DNA of 64,000 nt from Pseudomonadota bacterium (GTDB lineage: Bacteria > Pseudomonadota > Gammaproteobacteria > Steroidobacterales > Steroidobacteraceae): positions 1 through 64,000 of the forward strand of contig CANFSB010000001.1 of the NCBI GenBank assembly GCA_947449495.1, written 5' to 3'. The notes beneath the pieces were generated by a model. That model was not told the DNA's origin. It did not search any database and was given only the letters and a program-made list of their open reading frames with translations. Below, piece by piece: positions 1 to 9,729 of the stretch. The number at the start of each line of letters is the position of its first letter. Position 1 is the first letter of the stretch. Made by a program: the position numbers and the translations under genes.

Positions 1-936
1 CTTACCAGCGCCGTTGCCCCCGTGCACCACCCAGCACTGGCCGGCTTGCACAGTGAAGGTAATATCGCGCAGCAGCCGCGTACCTTCGGCATACACGCAC
101 GCTTTGCGCAGTTGCAGTAGCGGCTCGCGGTGCGCAGTGATGTGCGGCTTAGCTGTTAAACGGCGCTTTACAGTGGCGGCTGCAACAGGCACCGCATCAG
201 ACACCGAAAAGGCACGGCGCAAGGCAGCGGCTGTGAGCTTGCCGGCCTGTTGCAACTGCCCGTCCCGCAGCACTGCCAGATGGGTGGCCGAGCGCGGCAT
301 GTCCAGCGCATGGTGAGTGGTATAGACCCACGGCAATCGTGAGCGCGCACCGGCATCGAGCCGCTGCAACAGGCGCTGGCGATGGGCTGTATCGAGCCCA
401 CTGCAGACTTCATCTAGCAGCAATAGCGCAGGCCGCGTGGCCAATGCGCGGGCCAGCAGCACCAAACGCCGCTCGCCGTACGAGAGCGTCAGAAAACGCC
501 GCCGTGCCAGATGCGCGATATGCAGTTGTGTCAGTAGCCGCGTGATCTGCAGCCTATCGGCTGCTGTCAGTCGATCCAATGGAATGTCGCTACGATACAG
601 GCCAGTGCCCACCACAGCCGCTGCAGTGAAGTTCCACTCGTAACGCTCGTAGCGATCCTGCCGCTCGGGACCCAGATACGTGATGTGCTCTTTGGCCAGC
701 AGCGGCTGATCCAGGTGCTGGCCCTGCCAGTGATAGATGCGCTGCGCGTTGGCATCGGGCGATGGCCACACATCTCCAGCGATGAGTTTGAGCAACTGCG
801 TCTTGCCCGCACCATTGCCACCCGCCAGCACCCAGCGCTGGCCGGGCTGTATCTGCCAGCTGATGTCCTGCAGCACAGCTCTACCCTCATAGGCCAGGCT
901 GACCTGCTGCAACTGCACACCCATCAGCGCGCGCAT
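1..936 (-). CDS. ModF-like tandem ABC ATPase, 3' end cut by window edge
   Basis: This encodes a cytoplasmic ATP-binding protein with two ABC domains in one chain. The 312 visible residues contain a full first domain, with Walker A GGNGAGKT, a degenerate signature LSYGERR and Walker B LLLLDEVCSGLD. They also contain the start of a second domain, whose Walker A GGNGAGK is reached exactly at the window edge, so roughly the last third is missing. This layout matches ModF/PhrA-type proteins, named for their link to molybdate transport genes. The ATG lies two bases after the ppsR stop, so it is probably co-transcribed with ppsR; an in-frame ATG at 924 is the alternative start. The substrate and any membrane partner are unknown, and no permease is visible here. 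Confidence 0.8.
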   Translation of the reverse strand, partial: MRALMGVQLQQVSLAYEGRAVLQDISWQIQPGQRWVLAGGNGAGKTQLLKLIAGDVWPSPDANAQRIYHWQGQHLDQPLLAKEHITYLGPERQDRYERYEWNFTAAAVVGTGLYRSDIPLDRLTAADRLQITRLLTQLHIAHLARRRFLTLSYGERRLVLLARALATRPALLLLDEVCSGLDTAHRQRLLQRLDAGARSRLPWVYTTHHALDMPRSATHLAVLRDGQLQQAGKLTAAALRRAFSVSDAVPVAAATVKRRLTAKPHITAHREPLLQLRKACVYAEGTRLLRDITFTVQAGQCWVVHGGNGAGK

Positions 937-938
937 GG

Positions 939-1769
939 CTAGCCCAGGTCGAGTTTGCTGAGCACGGTGGCAGCGATCTCTTCGATCGACTTGGTCGTGG
1001 ACGACAGCGTGGGGATGCCTTCGCGCTGCATCAGCGCTTCGGCCTGATTCACTTCCATCAGGCAGGTGGGCAATGCGGCATATCGGCTGCCGGGGCGACG
1101 TTCGTTGCGCACTTCAGACAAGCGCTCGGGGCTGATGGTAAGGCCGAACAACTTGGCCTTATAACGGTACAACACCTCGGGCAGCCGGCCGCGCTCGAAG
1201 TCTTCGGGGATGAGCGGATAGTTGGCTGCCTTCACGCCGTGCTGCACCGCCAAGTACAGCGTAGTGGGTGTTTTACCGGAGCGTGAAACACCCACCAAAA
1301 TCACGTCGGCGATTTCCAGATCTTTGTGTAACTGACCGTCGTCGTGTGCCATCGAAAAGTGAATGGCATCGATACGCTGTTTGTAGTCCTCGGATGCGGC
1401 CACGGCGTGAAAGCGCCCCATGGTATGCGTGGACTTGACGCCAAACTCCGCCTCCAGTGGTTCCACAAAGGTAGCAATCAGATCCAGGAACATGGCATTG
1501 GCACGGCGCACGATGGCATTGATCGGCTCGTTGACTAGCGTGCTAAAAATGATCGGCCGCATGCCATCGAGCTTGCCCTGCTGGTTGATGCGCTCGACCG
1601 CCTCCTGCGCCTTGTCGGGCGTATCGGTGAACGGCAAGCGTATTTCGCGCAGCCGCTGCCCCTCAAACTGCGACAGCAGGGAGTGGCCAAACGTCTCGGC
1701 AGTGATGCCGGTGCCGTCAGAGACAAAGAACACGGTCCGGTCGGCAGGTCGGGTGCGCGCGTCCGTCAT
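939..1769 (-). CDS. ppsR: PEP synthase regulatory kinase/pyrophosphorylase
   Basis: This is a bifunctional enzyme of the DUF299 family. It inactivates PEP synthase by ADP-dependent phosphorylation and reactivates it by phosphate-dependent removal of that group. The N-terminus has FFVSDGTGITAET, and a P-loop GVSRSGKTPTT lies near residue 150, both hallmarks of the family. The ATG at 1769 gives 276 residues, the usual length; an upstream in-frame extension to 1820 looks spurious. It is divergent from its target gene ppsA with about 96 bases between the starts, the common arrangement for this pair, so function is assigned with high confidence. Confidence 0.95.
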   Translation of the reverse strand: MTDARTRPADRTVFFVSDGTGITAETFGHSLLSQFEGQRLREIRLPFTDTPDKAQEAVERINQQGKLDGMRPIIFSTLVNEPINAIVRRANAMFLDLIATFVEPLEAEFGVKSTHTMGRFHAVAASEDYKQRIDAIHFSMAHDDGQLHKDLEIADVILVGVSRSGKTPTTLYLAVQHGVKAANYPLIPEDFERGRLPEVLYRYKAKLFGLTISPERLSEVRNERRPGSRYAALPTCLMEVNQAEALMQREGIPTLSSTTKSIEEIAATVLSKLDLG

Positions 1770-1865
1770 GGACACCTCGGGTGCAAGAGTATTAGTACAT
1801 TCTGGCCGCGCCGCTGCCAAAAGGCTAAGTTAAGCTGATTCACCCCTACCTTTGCAGGACACTTC

Positions 1866-4274
1866 ATGACGCGTCACGACGGCCACTATGTGTTGCCCTT
1901 CGAGCAGTTGCGTATGACCGATGTGGACTCGGTGGGCGGTAAAAACGCCTCACTGGGCGAATTGATCAGCCAACTCACCGAAGCCGGTGTACGGGTGCCC
2001 GGCGGTTTTGCCACCACAGCAGAGGCATTTCGCGACTTTCTAAAGGCCAGTGGCCTAGACACCCGTATTCGCAACGCACTGGATGCTCTGGACGCCAGCA
2101 ACGTTACGGATCTGGCACGCGTGGGCGCCCAAATCCGCCAGTGGGTACTCGAGGCACCGCTACCGGCTCGGCTGGAGGCGGACATCCGCAGCGCCTACGC
2201 CGTACTGTCGGCGCGCTGTGGCGAGGGCGTCTCGTTTGCCGTGCGCTCGTCGGCCACTGCCGAAGATCTACCCGATGCGTCGTTTGCAGGCCAGCAAGAG
2301 TCTTACTTGAATGTGGCGGGCATCGACAATGTGCTCGATCGCATCCGCCACGTGTTTGCGTCGCTGTACAACGACCGGGCCATTTCCTATCGCGTGCACA
2401 AGGGCTTTGCACATCACGATGTGGCGCTGTCAGCGGGTGTGCAGCAGATGGTGCGCAGCGACCTTGCTTCCTCGGGCGTGATGTTCACCATGGACACCGA
2501 GTCAGGCTTTCCTGACGTAGTGCTCATCACGGCCTCTTATGGCTTGGGCGAGACCATCGTGCAGGGCGCAGTCAATCCCGACGAGTACTACGTTCACAAG
2601 CCAATGCTCGCAGCCGGCAAGCAGGCCATCATCCGTCGGCAGCTGGGCTCCAAGCTGATCAAGATGGAGTTCGCCGATGCCGCACACGGCAGTCGCAGCG
2701 TGCGCACCGTCGATGTGCCAACCGCAGATCGCGGCCGTTATTGCCTATCAAATGCCGATGCCTCAGAGCTGGCACGTTACGCCGTGGAAATAGAGCGCCA
2801 CTACGGCCGGCCGATGGACATCGAGTGGGGCATTGATGGCATAGACGGTCGTCTGTACATCCTGCAAGCGCGCCCCGAAACCGTGAAGTCACAGAGCGGG
2901 CACCGGCAGCAGCGCTACAAGCTCAAGGCCCACTCCACCGTGCTGGCCAGTGGCCGCGCCATCGGCCAAAAGGTCGGTGCCGGCCCGGTGCGTCTGGTAG
3001 AGGACGCACGCGACATGGAACGCGTGCAACCCGGCGATGTGCTGGTTACCGATATGACCGACCCGAATTGGGAACCGGTGATGAAGCGCGCCTCAGCCAT
3101 CGTCACCAACCGCGGCGGGCGCACCTGTCATGCCGCCATCATTGCGCGCGAACTGGGCATTCCTGCGGTGGTGGGCTGTGGTGATGCCACAGAGAAGCTT
3201 GCAGATGGCATCGCGGTGACAGTGTCTTGCTCGGAAGGCGACACGGGCCACGTCTATGAAGGTCTGCTCGAAACAGAGATCACCGAGACGGCCGACGGCC
3301 CGCTGCCACCCCTGCCCACCAAGATCATGATGAACGTGGGCAACCCGCAACTGGCCTTTGAGTTCGCGCAGATCCCCAATCAGGGCGTGGGTCTGGCGCG
3401 ACTTGAGTTCATCATCAACAACAATATCGGCGTACACCCCAAGGCCATCCTTGATTGGCCCAATGTCGATGCCGACCTTAAGCGCGCAGTCACTGCACTG
3501 TCGCGCGGCCACGAATCCCCGCGGGCTTTTTATGTGGACAAAGTCGCCGAGGGCGTCGCCACCATCGCTGCCGCGTTTTGGCCGCGACCAGTGATCGTGC
3601 GGCTGTCGGACTTTAAGTCCAACGAATACCGCAAGCTCATCGGCGGCTCACGCTATGAGCCCGAAGAAGAAAACCCGATGCTGGGTTTTCGTGGTGCGTC
3701 GCGCTATGTGTCGGCCGACTTTGCCGAATGCTTCCAACTGGAGTGCGAGGCCATGCGCCGCGTGCGCGACGAGATGGGCCTCACCAACGTCGAACTGATG
3801 GTGCCGTTCGTACGCACCGTGGGCGAAGCAGCCGCCGTGGTCGAACTGCTGGCGCGCAATGGCCTGACGCGTGGCAGCGGTGCCAACGCCGATGGCAGCG
3901 GTGGTCTGCGCCTGATCATGATGTGTGAGATCCCCAGCAACGCGCTGCTGGCCGAGGACTTCCTGCAGTACTTTGATGGCTTCTCTATCGGCTCCAACGA
4001 CCTCACCCAACTGACGCTGGGACTGGATCGCGATTCAGCGCTGGTGGCAGCAGCCTTTGATGAACGCGATCCAGCCGTCAAGCAACTGCTGGCACGTGCC
4101 ATCAGTGCGTGTCGCGCGGCCGGGAAATATGTGGGCATTTGCGGTCAGGGCCCTTCAGACCATCCGGATCTGGCTGCCTGGCTCATCGAGCAGGGCATTA
4201 CCTCTATATCGCTCAACCCCGACACGGTAGTCGACACCTGGCGCAGCCTGGGTGGCGTGCACGGTCCGCAGTGA
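1866..4274 (+). CDS. ppsA: Phosphoenolpyruvate synthase
   Basis: The enzyme makes phosphoenolpyruvate, AMP and phosphate from pyruvate, ATP and water, as the entry step of gluconeogenesis from three-carbon substrates. At 802 residues it is close to the E. coli enzyme. The N-terminal ATP-binding domain contains [14 protein letters not shown]. The swivelling phosphohistidine domain contains [14 protein letters not shown] with the catalytic His at residue 422. The C-terminal PEP/pyruvate barrel ends with [11 protein letters not shown], its catalytic Cys near residue 759. The divergent ppsR would control its activity. The stop TGA overlaps the GTG of the next gene. Confidence 0.97.
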   Translation: MTRHDGHYVLPFEQLRMTDVDSVGGKNASLGELISQLTEAGVRVPGGFATTAEAFRDFLKASGLDTRIRNALDALDASNVTDLARVGAQIRQWVLEAPLPARLEADIRSAYAVLSARCGEGVSFAVRSSATAEDLPDASFAGQQESYLNVAGIDNVLDRIRHVFASLYNDRAISYRVHKGFAHHDVALSAGVQQMVRSDLASSGVMFTMDTESGFPDVVLITASYGLGETIVQGAVNPDEYYVHKPMLAAGKQAIIRRQLGSKLIKMEFADAAHGSRSVRTVDVPTADRGRYCLSNADASELARYAVEIERHYGRPMDIEWGIDGIDGRLYILQARPETVKSQSGHRQQRYKLKAHSTVLASGRAIGQKVGAGPVRLVEDARDMERVQPGDVLVTDMTDPNWEPVMKRASAIVTNRGGRTCHAAIIARELGIPAVVGCGDATEKLADGIAVTVSCSEGDTGHVYEGLLETEITETADGPLPPLPTKIMMNVGNPQLAFEFAQIPNQGVGLARLEFIINNNIGVHPKAILDWPNVDADLKRAVTALSRGHESPRAFYVDKVAEGVATIAAAFWPRPVIVRLSDFKSNEYRKLIGGSRYEPEEENPMLGFRGASRYVSADFAECFQLECEAMRRVRDEMGLTNVELMVPFVRTVGEAAAVVELLARNGLTRGSGANADGSGGLRLIMMCEIPSNALLAEDFLQYFDGFSIGSNDLTQLTLGLDRDSALVAAAFDERDPAVKQLLARAISACRAAGKYVGICGQGPSDHPDLAAWLIEQGITSISLNPDTVVDTWRSLGGVHGPQ

Positions 4275-5131
4275 AGTCGCTACCCCAGGCGCTGCTCTGT
4301 CTGGTGCTGGCGCTGAGCTGCAGCGGTGCCAGCGCTGCCACTAATCTGCTCAACATCACCTATGCCACGGTCGGCGGCAAAGCCCTGCGACTGGACCTGC
4401 ACCTGCCCACCAGCACCCGCCATCCACCGTTGGTGATCTATGTGCATGGCGGCGCATGGAGTGCCGGTGACAAGACGCAATACCCGGCGTTCTTGGTGGA
4501 GCGTGGCTATGCCGTAGCCAGCGTCGACTTTCGTTCAACCGACGAAGCTCCGTTTCCCGCCAACATGCACGACATCAAGGCAGCCATCCGCTTCCTGCGT
4601 GCACGCGCCGAAAGCTATGGCTATGACGGCCAGCACATCGCGCTAAGTGGCGCCTCATCAGGTGGCCATCTGGCAGCGCTTGTGGGAGTAACAGCTGACG
4701 ACAAGGCCATGGAAGGCACATTGGGCGATTACCCGGGCACGTCATCCACGGTGCAGGGGATTGTCAGTTGGTTTGGTGCCAGCAATCTCACCACTATCCT
4801 GGCGCAGTCCACACCGTTTGGACTTAGCGTACGCGAGCCGGCGCTGCGCAAGCTGTTGGGTGATACGGCCGATAAAGTGCCAGACCTTGCGCAACAAGCC
4901 AGCCCGGTGTTTCACATCAGCAAGGATGATCCACCGGCCCTGCTGCTGCATGGCGACCAGGACCGGCAGATGCCCATCAATCAACTGCACGAACTGCAGG
5001 GCGCCTATGAAGCGGCGGGGCTGACCGTGGAAACGCTGATCCTGCACGGTGTGGGGCATGACAGCGGCCCGTTCTTTACTGGGGCACCGTCTGAAGTTGT
5101 GGTGGCCTTTTTGCGGCGCACCATCGGCTGA
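4271..5131 (+). CDS. Secreted alpha/beta hydrolase (BD-FAE-like esterase)
   Basis: This is a predicted exported serine hydrolase of 286 residues. The GTG start at 4271 overlaps the ppsA stop (GTGA) and is followed directly by a signal peptide (basic start, then [15 protein letters not shown]). The mature part has the oxyanion motif HGGAWSAG, the nucleophile elbow GASSGG, an acidic residue in HGDQDRQMP and a catalytic His in GVGHDSGP, all typical of the carbohydrate-esterase/feruloyl-esterase-like family. A longer frame reading back to 4109 lies inside ppsA and lacks a signal peptide, so it was rejected. Substrate is unknown; coupling to ppsA suggests only transcriptional linkage. Confidence 0.82.
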   Translation: MKSLPQALLCLVLALSCSGASAATNLLNITYATVGGKALRLDLHLPTSTRHPPLVIYVHGGAWSAGDKTQYPAFLVERGYAVASVDFRSTDEAPFPANMHDIKAAIRFLRARAESYGYDGQHIALSGASSGGHLAALVGVTADDKAMEGTLGDYPGTSSTVQGIVSWFGASNLTTILAQSTPFGLSVREPALRKLLGDTADKVPDLAQQASPVFHISKDDPPALLLHGDQDRQMPINQLHELQGAYEAAGLTVETLILHGVGHDSGPFFTGAPSEVVVAFLRRTIG

Positions 5132-5140
5132 CCTGACGCG

Positions 5141-5347
5141 TTATTCGCGCGCGCTCTGACAGGCTATGCACAACCGTGCACCGGGCAGCGCCTGGCGCCG
5201 GGCCAGCGGGATCTGGGCGTTGCACTCCTCGCAGTTGGGCAATCCCGGACCGCTGGCCTGCTGCGCGCGCAGCTTAGCCAGCGCATCCTGGATGCTGTCA
5301 TCGATCTGCTGCTGCACCGCACCATCGGCGGTCCACCCACCTGCCAT
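5141..5347 (-). CDS. DksA/TraR-type C4 zinc-finger protein (YbiI-like)
   Basis: This is a 68-residue protein with the CEEC...CIAC four-cysteine zinc finger of the DksA/TraR family near residues 39-64, preceded by a short helix-forming segment (QQQIDDSIQDALAKLRA). Full-length DksA has a long coiled coil that reaches into RNA polymerase; this protein keeps only a stub, like E. coli YbiI, so a DksA-like effect on transcription is uncertain. It starts 12 bases after the dsbA stop and is probably expressed from the dsbA promoter. Confidence 0.8.
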   Translation of the reverse strand: MAGGWTADGAVQQQIDDSIQDALAKLRAQQASGPGLPNCEECNAQIPLARRQALPGARLCIACQSARE

Positions 5348-5359
5348 GACTGACGGCTC

Positions 5360-6061
5360 TTAGCGAGCGCCGCTTTCCTTTTTAACCAGAAACGCGATGA
5401 GATCGGTGTAATCGGTTGCCGCGGAGAGCATGGAGTTGTTGATGCGGTATTTACCGGCGACCAGCAAAGTCGGCGTGCCTTCAACCAAGTAGGCTTTGAC
5501 CAGCGCGTCGCTCTGCTTCATGCGCGTCTCGACAGAAAACGACTTGGCAGCTTGCACAAACTGTTCAGCAGTCACGCCACCGCGCGACGCATAAAACCGC
5601 GCCACATCTTCGATGCTGGGCTGGCGCGACTTGAGGCGCTGCGTCTGCGTGTCGACCACTGCAAGCGGGCCATCCGGACCCCAGATAGCAGTGAACATCG
5701 CGCCGTGGCTCTTATCGGCAATGCCCAATGCCTGTGCCGTGATGAACGAACGCTGGAACAGCGGCCAAGACTCTGAAGAGTTCCAAGAGGCATGCACAAA
5801 GTTGAGTTGCGCGTTGGCAGGCAGACTCGCCTTGATCTTTTCGACCATGCTTTGGAACTGGAAGCAGGCAGGACAGCCGTAGGAGAACACTTCCGTGACC
5901 TCGACCTTGCCGGCCGGCACCTGAGTCGGCTGCGCGGGGCGCAGCACGGTGTAGTGGCGACCCTCCACCCACTTGGAAGCATCAGCAGCCGTTGCCACAC
6001 CCAGCGTGCTGCCCAGCAGCAGCGCGGCCATTCCCAGCAGTGCCCGTCGTGCCATCGTCAT
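5360..6061 (-). CDS. dsbA: Periplasmic thiol:disulfide oxidoreductase DsbA
   Basis: DsbA introduces disulfide bonds into exported proteins and is itself reoxidised by DsbB. The protein has a signal peptide (RRALLGMAALLLGSTLGVATA), a thioredoxin-fold active site GCPAC with redox cysteines at residues 63 and 66, and the cis-proline loop EGTPTLLVAGKY near the C-terminus. The ATG at 6061 gives 233 residues and has a GGGG tract just upstream; ATGs at 6073 and 6055 are possible alternatives, while the frame extending to 6238 runs into yaeQ and is not used. CPAC instead of the E. coli CPHC may alter redox potential. It is divergent from yaeQ. Confidence 0.92.
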   Translation of the reverse strand: MTMARRALLGMAALLLGSTLGVATAADASKWVEGRHYTVLRPAQPTQVPAGKVEVTEVFSYGCPACFQFQSMVEKIKASLPANAQLNFVHASWNSSESWPLFQRSFITAQALGIADKSHGAMFTAIWGPDGPLAVVDTQTQRLKSRQPSIEDVARFYASRGGVTAEQFVQAAKSFSVETRMKQSDALVKAYLVEGTPTLLVAGKYRINNSMLSAATDYTDLIAFLVKKESGAR

Positions 6062-6142
6062 GTGTTGCCCCATGTTGTGTGGTGAGATGCTGTCAGTCCC
6101 GTGCGCGGATTTTCGCATGACCGGGCAGCAAACGGCAGCACC

Positions 6143-6682
6143 ATGGCACTCGGCAGCACGATTTACACCTTCGACATCAACCTGGCCGACGTGGACCGCG
6201 GGGTCTATGAGACGTTGAACCTGCGCGTGGCGCAGCACCCCAGCGAAACGCAGGACTATCTGCTGACGCGCGTGTTGGCCTATTGCCTGCAGTACACCGA
6301 GGGCATCGCCTTTTCCAAGGGGCTGTCAGATCCGGACGAGCCGGCCATTGCGGTGCGCGATCTGACCGGCGTCCTGAAGGCTTGGATAGACATCGGCCTG
6401 CCCGAGCCGGCGCGACTGCACCGCGCCAGCAAGGCTGCGCCGCAGGTGGTGGTCTACGCGCACAAGGACCCGACGTTGTGGCTGCAGCGTCTGGCAGAGG
6501 CCAAGATCCATCGCGCCGAGCATTTGCAGGTGTATGCGCTGGATCGCGACTGGCTGACGCAACTGGTGGCGCGTTTGGAGCGGCGTATGCAGTGGTCGCT
6601 GTCGCGCTCCGAAGGGCAGATCTATCTGGGTCTGGGCGATGACACGCTGGAGATGACGTTGCCGCTCGCAGCGCCGACCTAA
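6143..6682 (+). CDS. yaeQ: YaeQ family protein
   Basis: This is a 179-residue conserved protein of the YaeQ family, nearly the same length as the E. coli member. The N-terminus ALGSTIYTFDINLADVDRGVYE and the segment GIAFSKGLSDPDEPAI are characteristic; the fold belongs to the PD-(D/E)XK nuclease-like group. E. coli YaeQ was linked to suppression of rfaH defects, but its biochemical role is not settled. The ATG at 6143 is chosen because it matches the family start; the open frame extends back to 6101 into the dsbA leader. Confidence 0.9.
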   Translation: MALGSTIYTFDINLADVDRGVYETLNLRVAQHPSETQDYLLTRVLAYCLQYTEGIAFSKGLSDPDEPAIAVRDLTGVLKAWIDIGLPEPARLHRASKAAPQVVVYAHKDPTLWLQRLAEAKIHRAEHLQVYALDRDWLTQLVARLERRMQWSLSRSEGQIYLGLGDDTLEMTLPLAAPT

Positions 6683-6728
6683 GCTCACAACAAGAGCGCG
6701 TTGAAGATAAGGACTCTTTTGGATCTAT

Positions 6729-6805
6729 TGGTGCGCCCGGACGGATTCGAACCGCCGACCAACTGGTTCGAAGCCAGCTACTCTATCCAACTGAGCTACG
6801 GGCGC
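6729..6805 (-). tRNA. tRNA-Arg (anticodon TCG)
   Basis: The reverse strand folds into a full cloverleaf of 77 bases with the CCA end encoded. The acceptor stem is a perfect 7-bp GCGCCCG/CGGGCGC, the anticodon stem is GCTGG/CCAGT with loop CTTCGAA, and the T arm contains GGTTCGAATCC. The anticodon TCG reads CGA and possibly CGG codons. It is convergent with yaeQ. No direct repeat of its 3' end was noticed nearby, so there is no sign that it has served as an integration site. Confidence 0.97.
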
Positions 6806-6901
6806 GCTCTCGTCAGATGGTCTTACAAGTCTCCTTGCACACGCAAGGACAACTTAGCGCAACGCCCCGCAAACCACATTGCAAGCACGGCGGTATAAAA
6901 C

Positions 6902-8002
6902 ATGGGCCTTTTTGATTTCTTCGGCTTTTTCGGCACGATCTACGAGCATCCGGTCCTCTCGCTGCTGATTTTTATAGGGGTGTTGGCCCTGATTTTTAAA
7001 TTATTGGGCGGAGACGAAGCGCGAGTTGCTTTGAAGGGCATTGGCCTGATTGTCGCCTCTTACTTCACAGCGCCCTTTCGCTTCCTGCAACGCGTGCTGG
7101 CCATGTTCAAGAAAACCGAGGCGCTTGAACAGCCCTTCCGCAATACGCGCCAACATCTGCTGTTTCAAGCCAACCGGCTGCAATACGTTGCCATCGTCAT
7201 CTGTGCCCTGTTGTGGCTTTCCGGCGGCGTAGTCTCGGCACTGATAGCGCTGTACCCACGCGACGAGATTGCCAGCCAAGCACTGCTCAGTGACTCCTTG
7301 GCAGCAGCAAAGTCCGGCCTAGCTGATGCACAAAAGAAACTGGATGAATCTAACCGGGTCGATTTCCTCGACTCTCTGAAGGCCAAGAGCACAACAGCGC
7401 AGACGACCAACGCCACCGCAATTGCCGGTCGCGACAAAGCAGTTGCAGCGCTCAAATCTGGCAGCACAGGACTCAACGTAACAGGTGCAATCCAATCGAT
7501 TTTGCAAACCGACTCCATAGAGTCTGCAGAGACAGAAATTGAGCGATTACAAACGGAGATCAACGAGAAGTGCACCAGCTGGAACGATTACAACGAAGCA
7601 AAGTGCGCCGTGGTGCTCCAGTTGTTTGGTGCGGTCAGTTCATCTCATCAAGCTGTTCTTGAGTCCGCAGACGCTGCCAATGCTGCCGCCTCGGCAGTGG
7701 TTAACGCGGCGCGAGCGCATGGTGACGCAGAGCTGGAAGTTCTCTCCCTCACGGAAAGGGTTCGAGCGGCCCAAGTTGCCCATGATGAAAACTCCCTGCT
7801 GAATTTCAGCTGGCTCAAAAGGCACGTCGGCAGCGCCCTTAAAATATTGATCACGACCTTTTTGTCGGTCATTGGTTTTGTTTGGATTGCCGCCATAGGT
7901 GCCGACATCTTCAGTTGGCTGCTTTTGATGATGCTGGCCCTCGAAAAACGGGGCCAAGACCGGTTGCGCAGGCCAGATCAGGGCGGCGATGGCCCCCAGT
8001 GA
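6902..8002 (+). CDS. Unknown membrane protein with central coiled coil
   Basis: I do not recognise this 366-residue protein. It has a hydrophobic helix near residues 15-35, a second near 95-118, then about 180 mostly polar, alanine-, lysine- and glutamate-rich residues that look helical or coiled-coil (for example SLAAAKSGLADAQKKLDESN). Near residues 310-345 it has two closely spaced C-terminal helices (ITTFLSVIGFVWIAAIGADI and following). There are only two cysteines in the polar region. The Shine-Dalgarno signal is weak. It stands alone between tRNA-Arg and a small secreted-protein gene. A scaffold or envelope-spanning role is possible but unsupported. Confidence 0.6.
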   Translation: MGLFDFFGFFGTIYEHPVLSLLIFIGVLALIFKLLGGDEARVALKGIGLIVASYFTAPFRFLQRVLAMFKKTEALEQPFRNTRQHLLFQANRLQYVAIVICALLWLSGGVVSALIALYPRDEIASQALLSDSLAAAKSGLADAQKKLDESNRVDFLDSLKAKSTTAQTTNATAIAGRDKAVAALKSGSTGLNVTGAIQSILQTDSIESAETEIERLQTEINEKCTSWNDYNEAKCAVVLQLFGAVSSSHQAVLESADAANAAASAVVNAARAHGDAELEVLSLTERVRAAQVAHDENSLLNFSWLKRHVGSALKILITTFLSVIGFVWIAAIGADIFSWLLLMMLALEKRGQDRLRRPDQGGDGPQ

Positions 8003-8100
8003 CCAGTTAAAGGCCGCCACCTCACAACAGGCTGGCCCCGCCGCGCAGTCGCTCTTACACTAGCCGGCAGCCTATGGCCGACCAACTCTCGGGAGATTCC

Positions 8101-8469
8101 ATGAAACGCTCTGCTGTTCTGCTCGTCCTTGCCGCATTTGCCGCCGTGCCCGCCTTTGCCGACTGCACCTATCCGAAGGCGCCTGCCGCCATTCCGGACG
8201 GTAAAACCGCCTCGATCGACGCCATGGTTGCCGCCAACAAAGCGGTCAAGCAATACAACGTCGACATCGAAAACTATCTGGGCTGCATTAAGACCGAGCT
8301 GGACGAGAGCCTCTCGCGCCAGAACGACACGCTGTCCGAAGATCAGAAAAAGGCGATGAACCTGCTGCACGCGCAGAAGAACAATGCCGCTATCGATGAA
8401 CTTCAGTCGATTGCCGCACGCCTTAACGAGCAGATCCGCATCTACAAGGCGGCTCACCCGTCGAAGTAA
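8101..8469 (+). CDS. Small periplasmic protein, unknown
   Basis: This is a 122-residue protein with a clear signal peptide (MKRSAVLLVLAAFAAVPAFA) and predicted mature start DCTYP. The mature part has two cysteines that could form a disulfide (one near the start, one in ENYLGCIKTEL) and a helical, charged remainder ending KAAHPSK. The ATG at 8101 has GGGAGA upstream; an earlier in-frame ATG at 8074 would put ten extra polar residues before the signal. It lies 40 bases before moeA and may be co-transcribed. I do not know a function. Confidence 0.7.
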   Translation: MKRSAVLLVLAAFAAVPAFADCTYPKAPAAIPDGKTASIDAMVAANKAVKQYNVDIENYLGCIKTELDESLSRQNDTLSEDQKKAMNLLHAQKNNAAIDELQSIAARLNEQIRIYKAAHPSK

Positions 8470-8509
8470 ACCTTCGATCGGACTGCGTCGCCCGGAGGGG
8501 CTGGCACCA

Positions 8510-9715
8510 ATGCTGACCCCTGCCGATGCCCAACGCCTGATCGGGCAGACCCTTGCCTGTCTGCCGATTGAATCCCTACCCGTGGGCCACACGGCAGGGT
8601 CAATCCTGCGTGAAAACGTCTATGCCGAGCGCGACCAACCGCCCTTCGATCGGGTGTCTATGGATGGCATCGCTCTACAGGCTGCCAGTGTGCAGTCCGG
8701 GCAGCGCAGCTTTGCCATCCAAGGAATGCAGGCCGCGGGCGATCCGCCTCTGTCGCTGACCTCCAGTCAACACTGCATCGAGGCGATGACCGGTGCCATG
8801 CTGCCTGCAGGCTGCGATTGCGTGATTCCCGTCGAGCGCATCACCGTCACCGATGGCATAGCGCACCTCGACAAAGATCTGACAGTCGAAGTGAGTCAAA
8901 ACGTACACCGCCGTGGCAGTGATCAACTGCAGGGCCAGTTACTGCTCAGTGCAGGCACGCCGCTGGCGCCGCCGGATGTGGCGGTAGCGGCTGGTGCCGG
9001 CATGGCACGGCTACGCGTCGGCGAGCAACCGTCGGTGATGGTGATTTCCACCGGCAATGAACTGATCGAGCCTGGCGAACCGATTAAGCCCTGGCAGCTG
9101 CGTCGCTCCAATGCCTATGGCATAGCCGCCACGCTGCGCCATCACGGCTTTGCCAGGGTTGGCGATGACCATCTGCCCGATGACGCAGAGGTCTTAAAGC
9201 AACGGCTGCATCAACACCTGCAAAGCTATAACGTGCTGATCCTCTCCGGTGGCGTGTCGATGGGCAAACTCGACCTGGTGCCCGCAGCACTGGCCAGCTG
9301 TGGCGTGCGAGAAGTGTTCCATCGCATCGCGCAACGACCGGGCAAGCCCATGTGGTTTGGTATCGGTTCCGAGGGCCAGGCGGTGTTTGCGCTGCCTGGC
9401 AACCCGGTATCCACTATGGTGTGCCTGTCGCGTTATGTAGTGCCGGCACTGATCAACGCCATGGGCGCTGCACCGGGCACCGCGTCACCGGCCAAAATTG
9501 CGCTGGCGACACCGGTAAACTGGAACTCCTCGTTTACTGGCTTTGTTCCGGTCAAACTGGACACCGACGAGTGGGGTCGCAGCTGGGCTGTTGCCGCACC
9601 GCACAATGGCTCCGGTGATTTCGCCGCATTGGCTGGTACTGTGGGCTTTGTTGAACTGCCGCCCGGCCCTGCGGTCTACCCCAAAGGATTTGTGACCCGC
9701 CTGTACCGGTGGTAA
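8510..9715 (+). CDS. moeA: Molybdopterin molybdenumtransferase MoeA
   Basis: MoeA inserts molybdate into adenylylated molybdopterin, the last common step of molybdenum-cofactor synthesis. The 401-residue protein begins LTPADAQRLI and contains FDRVSMDGIAL, VMVISTGNEL, ILSGGVSMGKLD and ALPGNPVSTMV, which are conserved across MoeA/gephyrin E domains. The start at 8510 is supported by an upstream GGAGGGG. It is the first recognised gene of a moeA-moaA-moaC-mobA/moaD-moaE operon. No Mog or MoaB homolog, which would supply the adenylylated substrate, is in the window. Confidence 0.95.
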   Translation: MLTPADAQRLIGQTLACLPIESLPVGHTAGSILRENVYAERDQPPFDRVSMDGIALQAASVQSGQRSFAIQGMQAAGDPPLSLTSSQHCIEAMTGAMLPAGCDCVIPVERITVTDGIAHLDKDLTVEVSQNVHRRGSDQLQGQLLLSAGTPLAPPDVAVAAGAGMARLRVGEQPSVMVISTGNELIEPGEPIKPWQLRRSNAYGIAATLRHHGFARVGDDHLPDDAEVLKQRLHQHLQSYNVLILSGGVSMGKLDLVPAALASCGVREVFHRIAQRPGKPMWFGIGSEGQAVFALPGNPVSTMVCLSRYVVPALINAMGAAPGTASPAKIALATPVNWNSSFTGFVPVKLDTDEWGRSWAVAAPHNGSGDFAALAGTVGFVELPPGPAVYPKGFVTRLYRW

Positions 9716-9729
9716 GGCGAATACCCAGC

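Noticed and set aside
6729-6805. tRNA-Arg as a genomic-island attachment site
   Set aside because: No integrase gene and no repeated tRNA 3' end were seen on either side; neighbours are ordinary core genes.
8470-8509. Moco riboswitch before moeA
   Set aside because: The gap to the upstream gene is 40 bases, too short for the known molybdenum-cofactor RNA element.
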